Origin: Phlyctochytrium arcticum | Lineage: Eukaryota > Chytridiomycota > Chytridiomycetes > Chytridiales > Chytridiaceae | Reading direction: 5' to 3' | Length of the DNA: 64,000 nucleotides | Assembly: GCA_025602905.1 (NCBI GenBank) | Contig: JAHLKI010000018.1 | Coordinates: forward strand, 186,001 to 250,000 | In this document: positions 27,172 to 40,002 of the stretch, in pieces | Layout: each line of letters starts with the position of its first letter | Numbering within the stretch: position 1 is the first letter of the stretch | The notes under the pieces: generated by a model | Told to the model about the DNA's origin: nothing | The model's input: the letters and a program-made list of their open reading frames with translations, nothing else | Databases searched by the model: none | Position numbers and translations under genes: made by a program

Positions 27172-30100
27172 ATGCGGGGCCTTTCACAACCAGCTTCCCC
27201 ACCGAACCGCGAAAGTATCGACGGGGGAGACGAGTTTGTAGCTACGTTGAAAAGCGAATTGAGTCGGTTGCGTTGCCGTGTGAAGGATCTGAATCTAGAG
27301 AATGATCGTCTCCAGGAGCTTTCCCAAGCAAGAGAAGATCTTTACAACGAGGAAATAGTTCGCAACGCAATCCTCCGATCGAGAGAAGCGGTTCTAGAAG
27401 CCAAACTAGAAGAACTGCAATCTATATCATTGGCCAGTGCTAGTCTGTCCGATTGCAAGAATGCGGACGAAAACACCGAACTTGCTGAACGCGTGCGGAA
27501 TTTGGAACAGGAGAATGATAACTTAACCTCACAGCTCTCCTCATGTCTTCAGCTTTTGGGTGCGGGGACGGCTCCTCGATCAGGCACCTGTGGACAACGA
27601 GCTTTTTCAGAAGAACCTGTACAACCTATTATTGATTCCCAGTTTGATGGGCCCCCTACCACCGCATTTGATACCAGCTCCGGTGATCACCTACCAAATA
27701 TGCCATCATTGGAGCCTAGTCATTCCTCAAAAGTTGTTGCCCCTAGCGGCAATGATAATCTACCTGCGGACGCTGCACACGAAGTCAATTCTAGGACCGA
27801 AAGCACTGCTGGGGCACCATCTATCCGACTCATTCGGGATTGCTTTAAGGACCCCTTGGAGGGGAACTCAATTCAAATCCAGCCGTCTCCCAGCTCAACT
27901 TTAGGTGTCAACAAAGGAATCGTATCTGTGGTGCGAGATCTACACAGCTGTCACCTGGCCAAGGCTCAGTTCTCACATGAATTGCTTCAGCTGGCATCAC
28001 ATGGATTGAAAGCATTGCATAAATCGCTCGAAGAAGCGCATCGCATGATCAATTTCGGTGATTCGGGACATGCTTCGGGTGCCGCTTTTATCGCTCCGTT
28101 ACCTGTTGTGCAGAGCAGTCACACGACAGGCAAGGATATTAACGACCAGGGTTCAAGCGATCCGGTCCAGCTTCAAGAAAAATGTCTTCTGTCACCAGTT
28201 CAGGAACGTGGAAGTCTGTCGGGGCCGCTTTCCGCAAAATATGCTACAGATAATGAGTCGGTTCACGGTCCAGCTGTCCTGAATTTGACCAAACCATCTT
28301 TCCGAGACACTGATCAGCGAAAGGAGCACATGCTGCTTGCAGTTTATGAGCCCTATCTGCAGCGTGCGCAAATCCAACTCGCCTCGGTTGATCAACGTAA
28401 AGGTAGCATTCTTCCACGCCTTCAACAGTCAAAATCTGAGTTAAACAGTTGCTCAGTTGCGTCTATTGTCGTAATTGGCCATTCAACCAGCACAATACTG
28501 GAAAACTTTTCAAGTGGAGTAGCTCAGAGGATCTCCGCCTGGCGAGAATTACTGAAAGTCGCTCTTTCCCAAATGCATACAGTGGCAAGGGCGGCTGATT
28601 TACTTGATGAGCGGCATACTGCAAATTCTCGAAAGTCTTTCGAAATACGTGACTCATTTTCCCGCAAAAAGCAACAGCTTCACCCCCCGGCATCATCCCG
28701 AAAGAGAAACATATCTCGAGTTCGCGTAGATAGCACTGGAATGTACCAAGACTATTCTCGGCAGTGCCCTGCAGATTGTGTAAAAGGCACCACTAAGACC
28801 ATAGGTTCGACAACACCAAATATAGAGCCTTACTGCATAAGAGCAGGCCCGGAGCTGAGTACGGAGAGTGATTGCCCAATGGTTAAATCGCATCCAGGTG
28901 CAAATATCGATCATGGCGTGCAGTCTTTGTTGGACGGGTTTGCGCATGATACCCGAGAAGCGCGATCTGAATGCGTGGTGCTCCGGCAGATGCTGGTACT
29001 TGGGCAGCAATCGCAAAGACAACTTGTGGACGACGTGCAAAAACGAGTTGACAACTTGACCTCCAGTTTAGATGTGGCAAAAATCGAAAAAGCGCGAGCT
29101 AAATCTGAAAACGAAAACCTTCATGCGATGTTAGAGGCGATTATCATTGAAAAGGAGACGCTGCATAGTAACCAGGCGCGCCTCGAAGAGTTGATCGTTG
29201 AACAAAGGGCTACGTCGGAACAGAATGTCGCTTTGACCCAGCAAGTACATGCTTTACGAGAGGAAGTGTCATACGGACAAAATCAGTTGCAACTGGCCAG
29301 TGAAGAGTTGCTCACCCATGTCAGGGAGCTGCGCCAGGCGCAGGAATCATTCCGGGAATCATGCGAAGAGAAGAAACTTCTCGAATGCCGTATACGTAAA
29401 ATAGAAGGGTTTTCTCATAGATACCAAATGGTAGCTTCTACTCTGGAAAGCATGTGGTGCAATTTCAATCGCCGTCTGTGTGATTTGAACATCGGTGACT
29501 GGGAGAATGCATCTCCACAATTGTGTCAGCTCCGGTCGCTGATGTTGTCGGCAACATCAAGAGACGACCCAAATGCGAAAGTTCATAATGAAGGCCTCGA
29601 AGATGCGGAGACATCGCCTGTAAGCAAATCCGGGGATGAACTTTTGGCCAAGTCCCAGGGTCACATGGAAGTTGCCTTGCAACTCTATGATGTACTATTC
29701 AATGAGTTACTGACCGCAATAAAGCAAAATGCCGTTGTGACCAATCGCATTCAATTTGATCATGAGGGAACGAGGCATGTTTGCCAGCAGTTGGACCAGG
29801 CTTTTATTGGTTTGCAAAGTCAAGAGCAACGCGTCGAAGGAGAAATCAGCAAATTCATTCGACGAGCACAACAGATCGAAACCATGCTGAAGGTTGTGCA
29901 GGAGGGCAAAGCTGATGAAGGGTCGAGATCAATTGACAATGAGTTGACGAGAATTTGCCAAACAGAGGCTCAACAGCTACGCAGAGATCTTGTTGAGGCA
30001 AACAGCCCGCGCGCTCACGGTGTACCTATTTTGCCGCGTCCTTACAGCATTTCGGATCACATTGATGAACCGAAGGAACACTCGAGTCTCCAGGAAAAAC

Positions 30101-30384
30101 TTCAAGAGCAGCAGACTACTATCGACTTTGAACGCCATCAGAACGAGGATTTAAATGACAGGTATCAGCAGCGCTGCAAAGAGTTGTTAATTCTGGATAA
30201 GCGATATCGAAAGCTGCTCTCTGCCTATCAGAAGCTTCGGGAGCAAGATACGTCTCCGTCGCCGCCGAAGGCATCACAGGATACAAATGCAAACGCTGTC
30301 GGAAGCGCACTCCCTACTTATACAAGTCATACCCATAATCGGCAGCCTGTAGATGGGGAAGAAGGACATTGTCAGCAGCAATAG
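27172..30384 (+). CDS. Large coiled-coil protein, 1070 aa
   Basis: This is a single intronless frame of 1070 residues. Heptad-rich helices occupy about 25-125 (LKSELSRLRCRVKDLNLEND and onward), about 590-760 and about 890-1040. Between them are Ser/Pro-rich, probably disordered parts. The C-terminus is polar (DGEEGHCQQQ). There is no signal peptide or membrane segment. Such architecture is typical of centrosomal, basal-body or cytoskeletal scaffold proteins, which would suit a zoosporic organism, but no motif assigns it. It converges on MED14 with only 32 bp between stops. Confidence 0.8.
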   Translation: MRGLSQPASPPNRESIDGGDEFVATLKSELSRLRCRVKDLNLENDRLQELSQAREDLYNEEIVRNAILRSREAVLEAKLEELQSISLASASLSDCKNADENTELAERVRNLEQENDNLTSQLSSCLQLLGAGTAPRSGTCGQRAFSEEPVQPIIDSQFDGPPTTAFDTSSGDHLPNMPSLEPSHSSKVVAPSGNDNLPADAAHEVNSRTESTAGAPSIRLIRDCFKDPLEGNSIQIQPSPSSTLGVNKGIVSVVRDLHSCHLAKAQFSHELLQLASHGLKALHKSLEEAHRMINFGDSGHASGAAFIAPLPVVQSSHTTGKDINDQGSSDPVQLQEKCLLSPVQERGSLSGPLSAKYATDNESVHGPAVLNLTKPSFRDTDQRKEHMLLAVYEPYLQRAQIQLASVDQRKGSILPRLQQSKSELNSCSVASIVVIGHSTSTILENFSSGVAQRISAWRELLKVALSQMHTVARAADLLDERHTANSRKSFEIRDSFSRKKQQLHPPASSRKRNISRVRVDSTGMYQDYSRQCPADCVKGTTKTIGSTTPNIEPYCIRAGPELSTESDCPMVKSHPGANIDHGVQSLLDGFAHDTREARSECVVLRQMLVLGQQSQRQLVDDVQKRVDNLTSSLDVAKIEKARAKSENENLHAMLEAIIIEKETLHSNQARLEELIVEQRATSEQNVALTQQVHALREEVSYGQNQLQLASEELLTHVRELRQAQESFRESCEEKKLLECRIRKIEGFSHRYQMVASTLESMWCNFNRRLCDLNIGDWENASPQLCQLRSLMLSATSRDDPNAKVHNEGLEDAETSPVSKSGDELLAKSQGHMEVALQLYDVLFNELLTAIKQNAVVTNRIQFDHEGTRHVCQQLDQAFIGLQSQEQRVEGEISKFIRRAQQIETMLKVVQEGKADEGSRSIDNELTRICQTEAQQLRRDLVEANSPRAHGVPILPRPYSISDHIDEPKEHSSLQEKLQEQQTTIDFERHQNEDLNDRYQQRCKELLILDKRYRKLLSAYQKLREQDTSPSPPKASQDTNANAVGSALPTYTSHTHNRQPVDGEEGHCQQQ

Positions 30385-30416
30385 TACTGTACATATCTAC
30401 AATTTAAAGTTGTATA

Positions 30417-33400
30417 TTACGCCTCTAAAAATACCATCCTTTGTTTACATATATGCTTTACGATCGGAAAAAGTTTTCCTGGGCCGCCCATTGACTCAGG
30501 AATTTCGGAGGTCAAGGAAATTTTTGCCAAAAGCGACAAAAAGTTTTGTTTGGTCCAATCATCTCGGAGCCGTTGATAAAGAAGGTTGTTCATTTCGCCC
30601 AGTTGAGTAAAATCATTGTCGGATGTTGCTTCCCAGGGACAGAGAACGCCAGTATTCGCATTGTACAAAATCGGAAATAATGCTGTTTTTTGGGTAGCGA
30701 CTTCCTTGAAACGAAACTACAATGGAGAGGTCATTGAATACTCAGTCCCATGCGCGTGTAGATTTGACACTGACCACAACACTGATCCTTTGTTTTTCTA
30801 ATTCCACCTTGATTCCGGGCGATCCTGGAGTTCCCAAGTAAGATGGTACATTACCGGGGAGAATCAGGCACCATTCCATGAGCAATGGTAAATGCTCGTC
30901 ATGCTGCTTTTTTTCAAACTCCACGATTCGTAATAAATCTGCCATAGGATCTCTCGGAAGAAGCAGCAAATCCAAAAATGTTGTGAGAAACGGTTGGATG
31001 TTGGCTCTTGGAGGCAACGCATTCAACTACAATATGGAGTTTTAGTTGCAGAATATACTTTCCTTCAGGTTCTGTACGTACCTTTGTGGTTAGCGCGTCC
31101 GACAAACATTTCCAAAGGTCACTGCGAATGTTTTCACCGCTGATTTCGCCCGCGGCTAGTAAAAATGCATCATGTTATCAATGGAAACATCTTTCCGGGT
31201 AAGCCATGAGACACTCACGTCTGCCCAAAGTCGCCACTCGCCATCTTTGTGCAGTATTTATGGTAACATAGAAGCCACGGGCTTCCGTACGTATGATTAC
31301 AGAGGTTTCAGTTTCAGTTTTCACGTCCTTCACATCCGTTTCCTAGCCAGCGGTGTGAGTCAGGTACCCGTTTAACAAGTCTGGTAGGCAAGCAGTTTAC
31401 CGGTAATCGCTTCTGAGCTTGTTGGATAAACCATATCAAGGTGGCAATATTACTCAGATGTGCGTCCACCTTCTCAACCACAGAGTTGAGCAGTGGAATA
31501 TCGAATACCACTCCATAGGGTAACGGCAACGCTTGAGTTCCAAACGGGATCTCCGGATTTTCAACGAGATTTGCGAGCGCGAAAGTCAACCCGGCCCCAG
31601 CATAGAATTGCGGGATGGGCGTGAAGGATGTACGGCAATCCCCGTAAGATGTCATATCTGCTTCTCCACACAGCTGGCCTGGTAATCTGGCTGCATCATA
31701 AACTCCAAATTTGCCAGAGTCATGGAAGATGTAGTCCACACCATAAACATTTGAATACTTCACTTGTAAACAGGTAAGTGATTTGACCTTCAAAATAGTG
31801 AGAGGTTTGCCTTGTTCACGGTCATTCGCCGAGGTTGAGCGCCGTCGTTCCATTCCCGACAGTAGTTCCAAAAGAGGAAAAACATGCCACATTTTGAGAA
31901 GTGAGCTTGAGATATTCAGTCGGGCGTTTAGGTCATCTTCCAAGAACATGCTCATCTGCCGCAACAATACTCCCGTGACGCGCGGAGTCGCCCCCTCCCT
32001 CAAAATATCGCTTCCAATTTCGTTGATTGCTATTCGAAATCGGCCTACAATCGACTGACTAAGCATATCCTGCTCGTTCTCCCATCGGATGTTGATTTCT
32101 AAGTTGGCGGAGAAACTCAGTAGCAGATTTTGAAAGTCGAAGAACACTATCTTGATATTGGCGCTTTTCAGCTTGCTCTCCAAATAGATCAATTGTTGTG
32201 ACAGCAGAGCCAGGTTAATATAGGATGTCATATTCGCACGGAAGAGACGTCCACAGTCAAGGGTCTCTTCAGGCACCTCAAATCGCAAGCTAAGTGACCG
32301 GCTGCGCGTATCGAAAATCAGATTCTTGGATGGCATGGATGTCAAGTGCGGAAAATCGGCGCTCTCTTTCACTGAGCAAGCACAGTTAACATACACCGCC
32401 TGCAGCGAGGTGCGGTCACCAACAGGCATTGTAGATGAGGGTGCCTGGTCCAACCCGGACGACATTCCTGCCGTATTATCTGATACTATAGTCACAAGAA
32501 TGTCGCCAAAAGGGAATGTTGGACAATCCTCGTCGTCAAGTTGCAGAGTTGACAAGGTGGCAAGGTACTCAATCGGCACCCGGATGCACAAATGCTGTAG
32601 ATTCCCGAGTTCCGCGGACAGTGCGGGTAATTGTAGGATTTCTTCGGACCCTAAATCGAACGGGATTCGATTCTGCCGTAAATGTTCCGTCAAATTATGA
32701 TAAACGAGAAAAAGCCTGCCAGAGGAGGATAAATATATCACATGAGACGGCAGTAAAAATGGAAGTTCACCGGACCTGGCATTGGATTCGAGTTGGCATA
32801 GGTCATTTGGGGTGACGGTGTCCCAATAAAGATCATCAGTCCAATTTGAAGGGTCCGCCGTGTCTTGCATCCGAATGCCCACACCGTGATCATGAACCCT
32901 TGCGTCATCTCTCGTAATTTCGCCGGTCGCGAACTTGTCCTTTTCTCGCCCGCTATTATTCCGCATCCGTCGCAGAGGAATCACTCTTGGTCCCATTTTG
33001 TCGTCACGCGCCGTAACTGTCGAATCGCTGCTGGAAGATTCATGAGTTCAGAGAAATGCTGGTGCAGGGCAGACTATCATACTCAGTGCAGAGCAGCCAA
33101 ACGCGATACACAACCTTGTTCATGAAGTGTAGGGCATCTGCTGAGGTCTGGGCGGCCAGTGATGAGGAAAGATCCCCTATCCATTCATGCCGGGATGCTG
33201 CAGCAATAAAGATCCATGCACTGAGTGAACCGGGAAGTCTCAAGTACAAATTTTCTTCAGGCTGGTTGGCCATCATCTTGAATTCTCCTTTTGAAAAGCT
33301 TCTAAATAATCAAGATCATATATCGATTGAATACGGAGAGGCCTACCCTGAAGAGTTAACATGCCTTTGGGTACCGGTCGCAATTTCAAGTGCAAGGCCC

Positions 33401-35966
33401 ATCTCGAAATCTTCTCCAAGCACGCCTTTGTGAGAGTTTAGAGCGATATAGTTTGAGAAGAACCAGCACACAATCTCAACATACGAAAGAATGCAAACGG
33501 AATACATCTGAAGTTAGTTGCTGCATATCCCCTTGCGTAGCGGAATTCGCTATCCGCGCCAGGTACTGCTTCGGAGGCTTCTGTAATATGCCGCCAGTAT
33601 ATGTAACAGACACTCTCCCTGTTCGGCCGTTTATTGCAAATGTCAGAAACCGATAGTGGTTGTACAATATTTGCATTTCCTCCGTTTCTTCGTTTTCCAT
33701 GGAGATCCCCCAGCTATCACTGCCGGCATTGCTATTGATGTTAGCTTGGAGAATTCGGTGAGTTGAAGTTCGCAACAACGAATTAGTGTCTTACCGTGGG
33801 TAGGGCTGATAAATATGTGCTGCAAAGAACTGCTGATTTGCTGCAACTTCAAATGTGACTTGTATCGTACGACATCATTCAGAAGATCTTCTAAATCAAG
33901 CTTTGAAGAATCCTACTGGAGATTGGTTACCGCCTATAACAACCTACTTCAAACCAACTCACCAGCCTAATTTCCCTCAACCTTCCAGTCGTTATATCCC
34001 GGACTGGTACATTTGTTGTGGAAGAAAAAGGACCAGGAATTACGTCGTAGCAGTCGACGCGGAGATTGAGTTCACAGCAACTGGTATCACCAAAAACAGA
34101 GGCTCTGACTAAGTCAAAGTTCACGCAATTGGCGGATGCACCACCGAGTTTTGCACGTTTCCAATCGTCAAAGTGCCTGTTTTTTGGCCGATCATGCCCG
34201 TACAAGGCAAATTCCAACACGGAGCATTGACGTGGAGCCTCTGAGTTTCTCCAATATAAGAACCTTGGACTTCTTTTTAAGTAGGACAATATGCTTACTG
34301 TAGCCAGCCGGAACCGTCTTAGGGTCCGGAGCAGCAATTGCCATTTCCCAAAAACTGATTTTCAGCGAGTGTGCCCTGAATTCAATGCCCAGCATATCCC
34401 GCCAGCGCGTTCGTGCCAAGTAAGTGGCCTAGTGGATGAGTTCAGCACCAATGAATGTCGCTGAGTTCAGATATTACCTGTAAATGTAGTATTTGTAGCA
34501 CTCTTCGCAGGGCCAGCATCTCCGCAAAATAAAAAAGATGGAGCAAAGAGTACGAACTGTGGTCATACCCAGTGGCATTTTCATTTGGATCACTCTGTGG
34601 CAGAGGCACTTGTCCCAACTTTAAGCCTGCGAACTTATGTTGAGAGGCCTGATTAGATGTCTGAGATGCGAAATGGTCCAGCGGCGAAGAGCTGTCCTCG
34701 AGAACTGTTAAAGGGAATGCTTTATTTACCGGAGATTGCCACGCGTTTTCTTTCATATGTGTATGCCGCTTGGAGTTTTTTAAGCCATGGCCAAGTGTTG
34801 CCTCATTGCTTTTGATGGACTTGGCTTCCAAGTCCGCTCGGATGGCGAAAGCTGGTGCAGCAACCTTACGCTTGTGAACTTGCTCTATCAAAGATTGTGC
34901 CCCAAACAGTAATCGCTGCATTTGCGAATCCAGGAAGTCTGGGCAAATATCTGGATGGACGTTACTATTAGGATGGACTGTTACGCACCGATTGTTTAAT
35001 ACCTTTGAATCGATTTGAAGAGCAGCTCAGCAACTTGAACTCAACGATTCTCCACGGAAGAGACGGTGTTTGGCCGATCAATGTAACGGCCACTTCAAAT
35101 TGCCCTTGTGTACGGAATAATGCACATCCATTAGCTGCCATAACGAATAAGACAACGCTAATATCAGCTTTTTACGAGCATCATCCTGCCTATGATCATG
35201 CCCTTGCGGATGGCCTCCGGTACAATTTCCTGCTCCAGCCGCCGATAGATTAACTCCTCCAGCATGTTCAAAATATTGGGCATATTCGGCAGTGACGGTG
35301 GGTCTGAGCGAAAAGTACCCTAGTCAAATTAAATCAGGTTTTATGCGCCGTGAATTTAATCATCATCCGGACCTGCAAAACTCCGGAAAGGCGTCCGCAT
35401 GCATCACTACTCAACATTCGTACGCCAGTTTCCATATCTGGATTGGCATTCCTGCAACGATTTTAGTAAAAGGTAAAAGGCAGTCGATTATACTTTCATA
35501 CTCAGCGAAATGTCTAAATTGATGTACAGTGTTATGCAAGGTGTCAGCACATTTTTTCAGTTTGCCACTCTGATGATCGATGAAACCATGTGCGTTCTTG
35601 TCACAAGCATTAGTCTTGAAAGATAAGACAATCTCTCCGTCTTACAAGGACATGCTGCCATTCTTGGCATTTTTTGATCCAGTAGATGGCCACAAGAAGT
35701 TTGTGGCATTCCAATCTCTGCTTGAAAATCTCTAAAGCCAGGTGACTCCTGCGTTGTGCGGGAGGCAGAGTAGAGATCCTTGTAGAAGTCACCAAGTCAA
35801 AGTTAAAATCATCTGGCGTGATTGGCGACGCAAGTTGGGCTCACGTTTTGCGATAGTCCTGAAGCCTGCAGTAGCAAGATCTGATGACCCGGGCGCATAA
35901 GTCGTTCAACGGCACTGGGTTCATCCACACAACAGATACCAGTGTCGCTTCATCACCGAGACTCAT
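30417..35966 (-). CDS. MED14: Mediator subunit 14 (MED14/RGR1)
   Basis: The leftward gene starts at 35966 (MSLGDEATL...). Exon 1 (35966-35845) holds the family signature NPVPLNDLCARVIRSCYCRL, and exon 2 (35778-35646) continues with LPPAQRRSHLALEIFKQRLE, CHKLLVAIYWIKKCQEW, which is the MED14 N-terminal helix pair. Later parts include an open exon at about 33476-33850 (FAINGRTGRVSVTY), a long one at 31314-32996 (KVKSLTCLQVKYSNVYGVDY) and C-terminal exons to the stop at 30417. MED14 is the backbone joining Mediator head, middle and tail modules in RNA polymerase II initiation. Not all exon limits are resolved between 33000 and 35600. Size is in the usual range of 1000-1500 residues. Confidence 0.85.
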
Positions 35967-36348
35967 GTCTGCTATTCGCGCGTATCACTGCTCAGTTTCT
36001 GGAAAGTATCTTGTACGGAGAGCCCTTTCACGTTCCATCGCAGTGCGTCTAGAATATGATGATCCAGTAGGACTGAAGCTCGAATCTTCACCTTTGTTTC
36101 TGAGACAGTTTTGGCAATTTCGACTGTTTCTCCGCCTGGGAATGTAATAATACTTTATATGGGTAAAGTGTTTATTCGCGCAGCATGCCGCCCCTGCACA
36201 ATGCATACATATGATGTGCTCAATCACATTTGTGTAGTTCCGGGAATTTCCCACGCGAAGATTCAGTATTGTGACCATGCACCGTTCAGGAAATCGAACA
36301 TCTGGGGTACGACCCAAAAGAAATGGAAAAACTACCACTATGAAACTG

Positions 36349-38832
36349 TCAGAAACGACCACGCTGTCCAACATTTGTGACCAAGAGAACTTTGGAGCCC
36401 TTTCGCGAAGTTCGTTGTGCTCTCGACGGCGAATGATCTGTAGGAGTTGCTCCTTCGAGGTTCGAATGCCCGGGAACCGAAACGACGGTCAGCCTTTCGG
36501 GGACAGCGTTTTCAAAGCTCAAGGACCAGCCACTATTGCCAGAGTTCTGAAATTCCTCATTTCTTTCGTCAGGTCGATATTTAAGTGGTTGTGGGGAATA
36601 CTGCTCCTGTCCCTGCCTCTGTGTCCAAGGCGGCGCCCTGCCGGCCTTGATCGCAGCTACGTGAGCGAAGGAGTGATGAGGATCTATTGGGGGATGTTCG
36701 TGCGTTTGCGGCGTGAGAGTGTCTTTGGAATCAGAATGGGGCACGCTTGTCTCTCCTGCCACTGTGTCAATGCCCCAACTTGACTCTCCGCTGTTCTGCA
36801 AATAGGGAAAAGTTGCTTGAACACTCTGAGCTGTTTCACTCAACGTCAAAGGTGTGTTTGATTCACGCCTCAAATCCGGAGGGCGGGTAGAGCGGTCCAG
36901 ATTGCGCAGAGCTTTAACGCGCGTATCTATTGCTCCTACCCAATGAAGGTCACTCAGATGCTTAGGCGAGAAATATAATTGAACATTACCGACTTTTAAA
37001 TGTTTTGTAGGTACCCGGAGAAATCAACTTCTGAATGTGAGCTTGTGCAAAGGTCACATCACATCCTAGAGGTAAATGTGACAGATATTTGCATTTCTTG
37101 CGGATGTCCTGGGTGGTGATGGTTACTATTCCAGTGAGTGATGGAAATCAACGCGTCCTACTTCATTCATTGAACTCTCTGTAAACGAGAGGATTTCTAT
37201 ATCGATTTGATTCGGGAAATTTGCGTACGATCCATGTTCGCTTCTTAGAAGTTTGATGTCGAAAGGGTGTAGATACACGTGCCGGCCGTCAGAGGATTGA
37301 TAAAAAAAATACGTGTTGTCAAGAGAAATCTCAGTCGATGGTGACACTGTCTTTTGTTCAGGCACTGAAGTACAAGATGGATTCTTTAAGATGACCGCAG
37401 ATCCTTGCTCATGTGACGGTTCGCAGGCTTTCCCCCGACCTGAAGAAATTTGAGCTGGGAGTGAATGCTGCGGATAACTTGTCAACTTTATCGAGGGCGA
37501 TAACATTAAGCACAACCGGCTCACACCCACATATTTTAAATCACTTGAGGGTAATGACTGAGTTGGTGAAGTACTCTCCAGGGCTTGCGAAGCTTCTCGA
37601 ATGGCGATTTTGATAAAGGTTTCCTCGTTGACCAAGGAGAGACCAGAATTATCGGAAGAGGTACTTGACACTCCCCCCTTTTCCAAATCCTTTAATAGAG
37701 ATTGCAAATCGTCTATTTCGCGCGTCAGCACTGCTGAACGATACTGTGCAGTTGACAGCAGCACTTTTGCAAACGGAACAGCTTCCGCATTCTCAACGCT
37801 AGGAGGATGAATCGAATTAAGACCTTGATCATTGTCACAGCTTAGACGTGGCAAGGCAATGGCGGAATGCTAAAAGCAGTTTAGATCCTTCCGATGGACG
37901 AGGTGTGGTATGAGTAGAGTACCATTTCTCTTTGAATCAGAGTCATACTAAGCTTGATGGGATGCGTGTATGATGCCGTTTTCATATCGATGCCCATGCA
38001 AAATCTGACCGCTCGGAGATCTTTGCGGTAAACCGACTCATAGCATATGGGGCATTTCCGCCAACTTTTCTCTCCCAAATGCAGATAATGGAGCAAACAA
38101 GGCCAGCAGTACACATGTCCGCATTTCGTCACCTTCGGTGCCCTCGGCCAGGAGAGACAAATCGGACAACTGGTAAAACTTGAAGTCGGCACAATCTACA
38201 TGAAGAGTCATTTCTCGCTCAGTGCCTCGCCAGTACACGTACCACTTCGGTGATAAATTCCCAGTCGATGCTTTTGTCAGGATCTGCAAGGTAAGCCGCA
38301 CAATCATGTGCCTCATCGACCACAAATCGGAAGCTAAGTGAACAAAAGATGATAAAGATTGTCAATCCAGAGTGGAAAGTATTCAGCTCACTTCGCATTC
38401 ACGAAACGCTCCTTCCTATATACACCATGAACAGTGGGCTTTCGTCTTGGTGAAGCCGCACTGAGGCGAGGAGGCAATCGAAAGTTAAGAAGATGGTTTA
38501 ACGAAATTTGCCCTCTTTTATTTCTTATTCCCCAGTCTTCCCACAAGAATTCCTAAAAGTTGCATTTGATAAACAAGGCATTCGCACCAAATATGAGTTA
38601 CAGAATTTCCGAACCTCTCCCATGCCCAGGCTATGCAGTTCCCCTCTAGAGACTTCGTTCTGTTTGTTTACATTAATGATTAGTTCGAAGTTAGTCGCAG
38701 TGTTCGGCTGTTGTTGTCACCAACGTTGACGGCTGCGTGAGTCTCACGTTTCTTCTGACCACCGGGCCTAATAGGGGCCTTTGCGTTGCCCTTCACGGCC
38801 GTCGATAGGTTGGGCTGTCTCTTCTCATCCAT
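36349..38832 (-). CDS. RING-finger E3 ligase RNF10/MAG2-like
   Basis: The start at 38832 (MDEKRQPNLSTAVKG) is followed by small exons reading SLNHLLNFRLPPR, then FRFVVDEAHDCAAYLADPDK and SIDWEFITEV. The RING (CPICLSWPRAPKVTKCGH, CWPCLLHYL, KCPICYESV) carries all zinc ligands. Downstream are TYFFYQSSDGRHVYLHPFDI and, after an intron, IRKKCKYLSHLPLGCDV, both diagnostic of RNF10. The C-terminus has HHSFAHVAAIKAG and ends in a basic tail like that of RNF10. RNF10/MAG2 acts in ribosome quality control, where it ubiquitinates 40S proteins on stalled ribosomes. It sits 380 bp upstream of MED14 on the same strand. Confidence 0.92.
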
Positions 38833-39316
38833 TGCCGATCACTTCATTGGCAATCACGACCTGCGATGACTGGGAATTTTCATTACAGCCTGGCAGCCTT
38901 GTATGGCAGGTCACCAATACAGGCGTTAATATGTGACATTAAGTGCAAGTGGAAACCGGTGGAAACCGCAGCCGCTACCCACGGGGACGCCAAGTCAAGA
39001 ACAGGATTGACATTTGATAGAACATGGTATGGATAATCTACATGCAGGTGCAGGATGGACTCTTCGCACCAGTATCCAATGGAAAACTATGTGTTCCCCA
39101 GAGCGAACTACGGTACCGGTATTGTTCTGAACATACCGGGAATGTCGTGCGGATCTAAAACAAAATCCTGGCTGGAAAGATTCAGGCAGCCATTGAAGGT
39201 TGAAACATGATCGGGAAGCATATGCGCTCGTCCAACAGAGAATGTATTTGAAAGTCAAAAGATGAACCACAAAATATAAGACAGAAAAGGACGAGACGGA
39301 TTGGGTGAATCAACGA
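38833..39316. other. Intergenic spacer between RPL36 and RNF10
   Basis: This 484-bp gap must hold the RPL36 3' region and the RNF10 promoter. A short direct duplication of ggtggaaaccg is seen at about 38951-38970. No gene is supported. Confidence 0.5.
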
Positions 39317-39742
39317 CTAGTGGGCACGACGCGACTCAGCAATAACGTTGGACATCTCCTCAACCTTTCTCTTGGCGCGGCCAAAGGTACCGAGCTATGA
39401 AGCTATTAGCCGGGGTCAAATGTGAGGTACAGGTTAACACACTTACCCTCTTCTTGGCCAGCCGCCGAGCACGCTTGTCGGCAGAGTTCTTCAAGAGCTC
39501 CATTATCCTCTTCTCATACGGAGCGTAGCCGGCAACTTCACGAACAATGTCCCGGACAAACTTGGTACGCTTGGCAAGAACCTGAAAAAAAACAAGGTTC
39601 AACATTCGAAGAAACGACCAGCCCTTTTACAGCTATAGCTTACCCCCTTACGGTTGACTGGCTTGGTCTTGAGCTCACGGAGAGAGGTGACGTGCCCCTT
39701 GTTGGTGCCAACGGCTATGCCGGATTTTGGTGCCGGTGCCAT
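39317..39742 (-). CDS. RPL36: 60S ribosomal protein L36 (eL36)
   Basis: Three exons encode [27 protein letters not shown], then [20 protein letters not shown]...[24 protein letters not shown] sequence, and a last exon [20 protein letters not shown] ending in SRRAH. The length of about 100 residues and high basic content fit eL36 exactly. It is a structural protein of the large ribosomal subunit. It is divergent from the TFIIIC gene over 260 bp, and a bidirectional promoter is likely there. Confidence 0.95.
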
Positions 39743-40002
39743 TTCTGAAAGTAGTGGTTTCCCTCGAACCTTCAAAGAAGAAACACTGGGGAGTCGGAGA
39801 GGTGGATCAGGAAATTGCAAAACCCGTCCTGAACTCTTCAACCATTGCGTGGCGCGGCGCGGATGAAGAAAATGCACGTGTTCCGCAAGTCACATGATTG
39901 AGTCGGAGCTTTCACCGCTTTCACTGCCTTCCTTTGAACTTTGAAGTGACGTCCCGCGACCCAAAATCTTGAAGCAGCAGGGCTCTCGCTGGTCTTGAAA
40001 GG

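Noticed and set aside
36271..36783. 170-codon plus-strand open frame
   Set aside because: It is antisense to the RNF10 C-terminal exon, which has clear family features.
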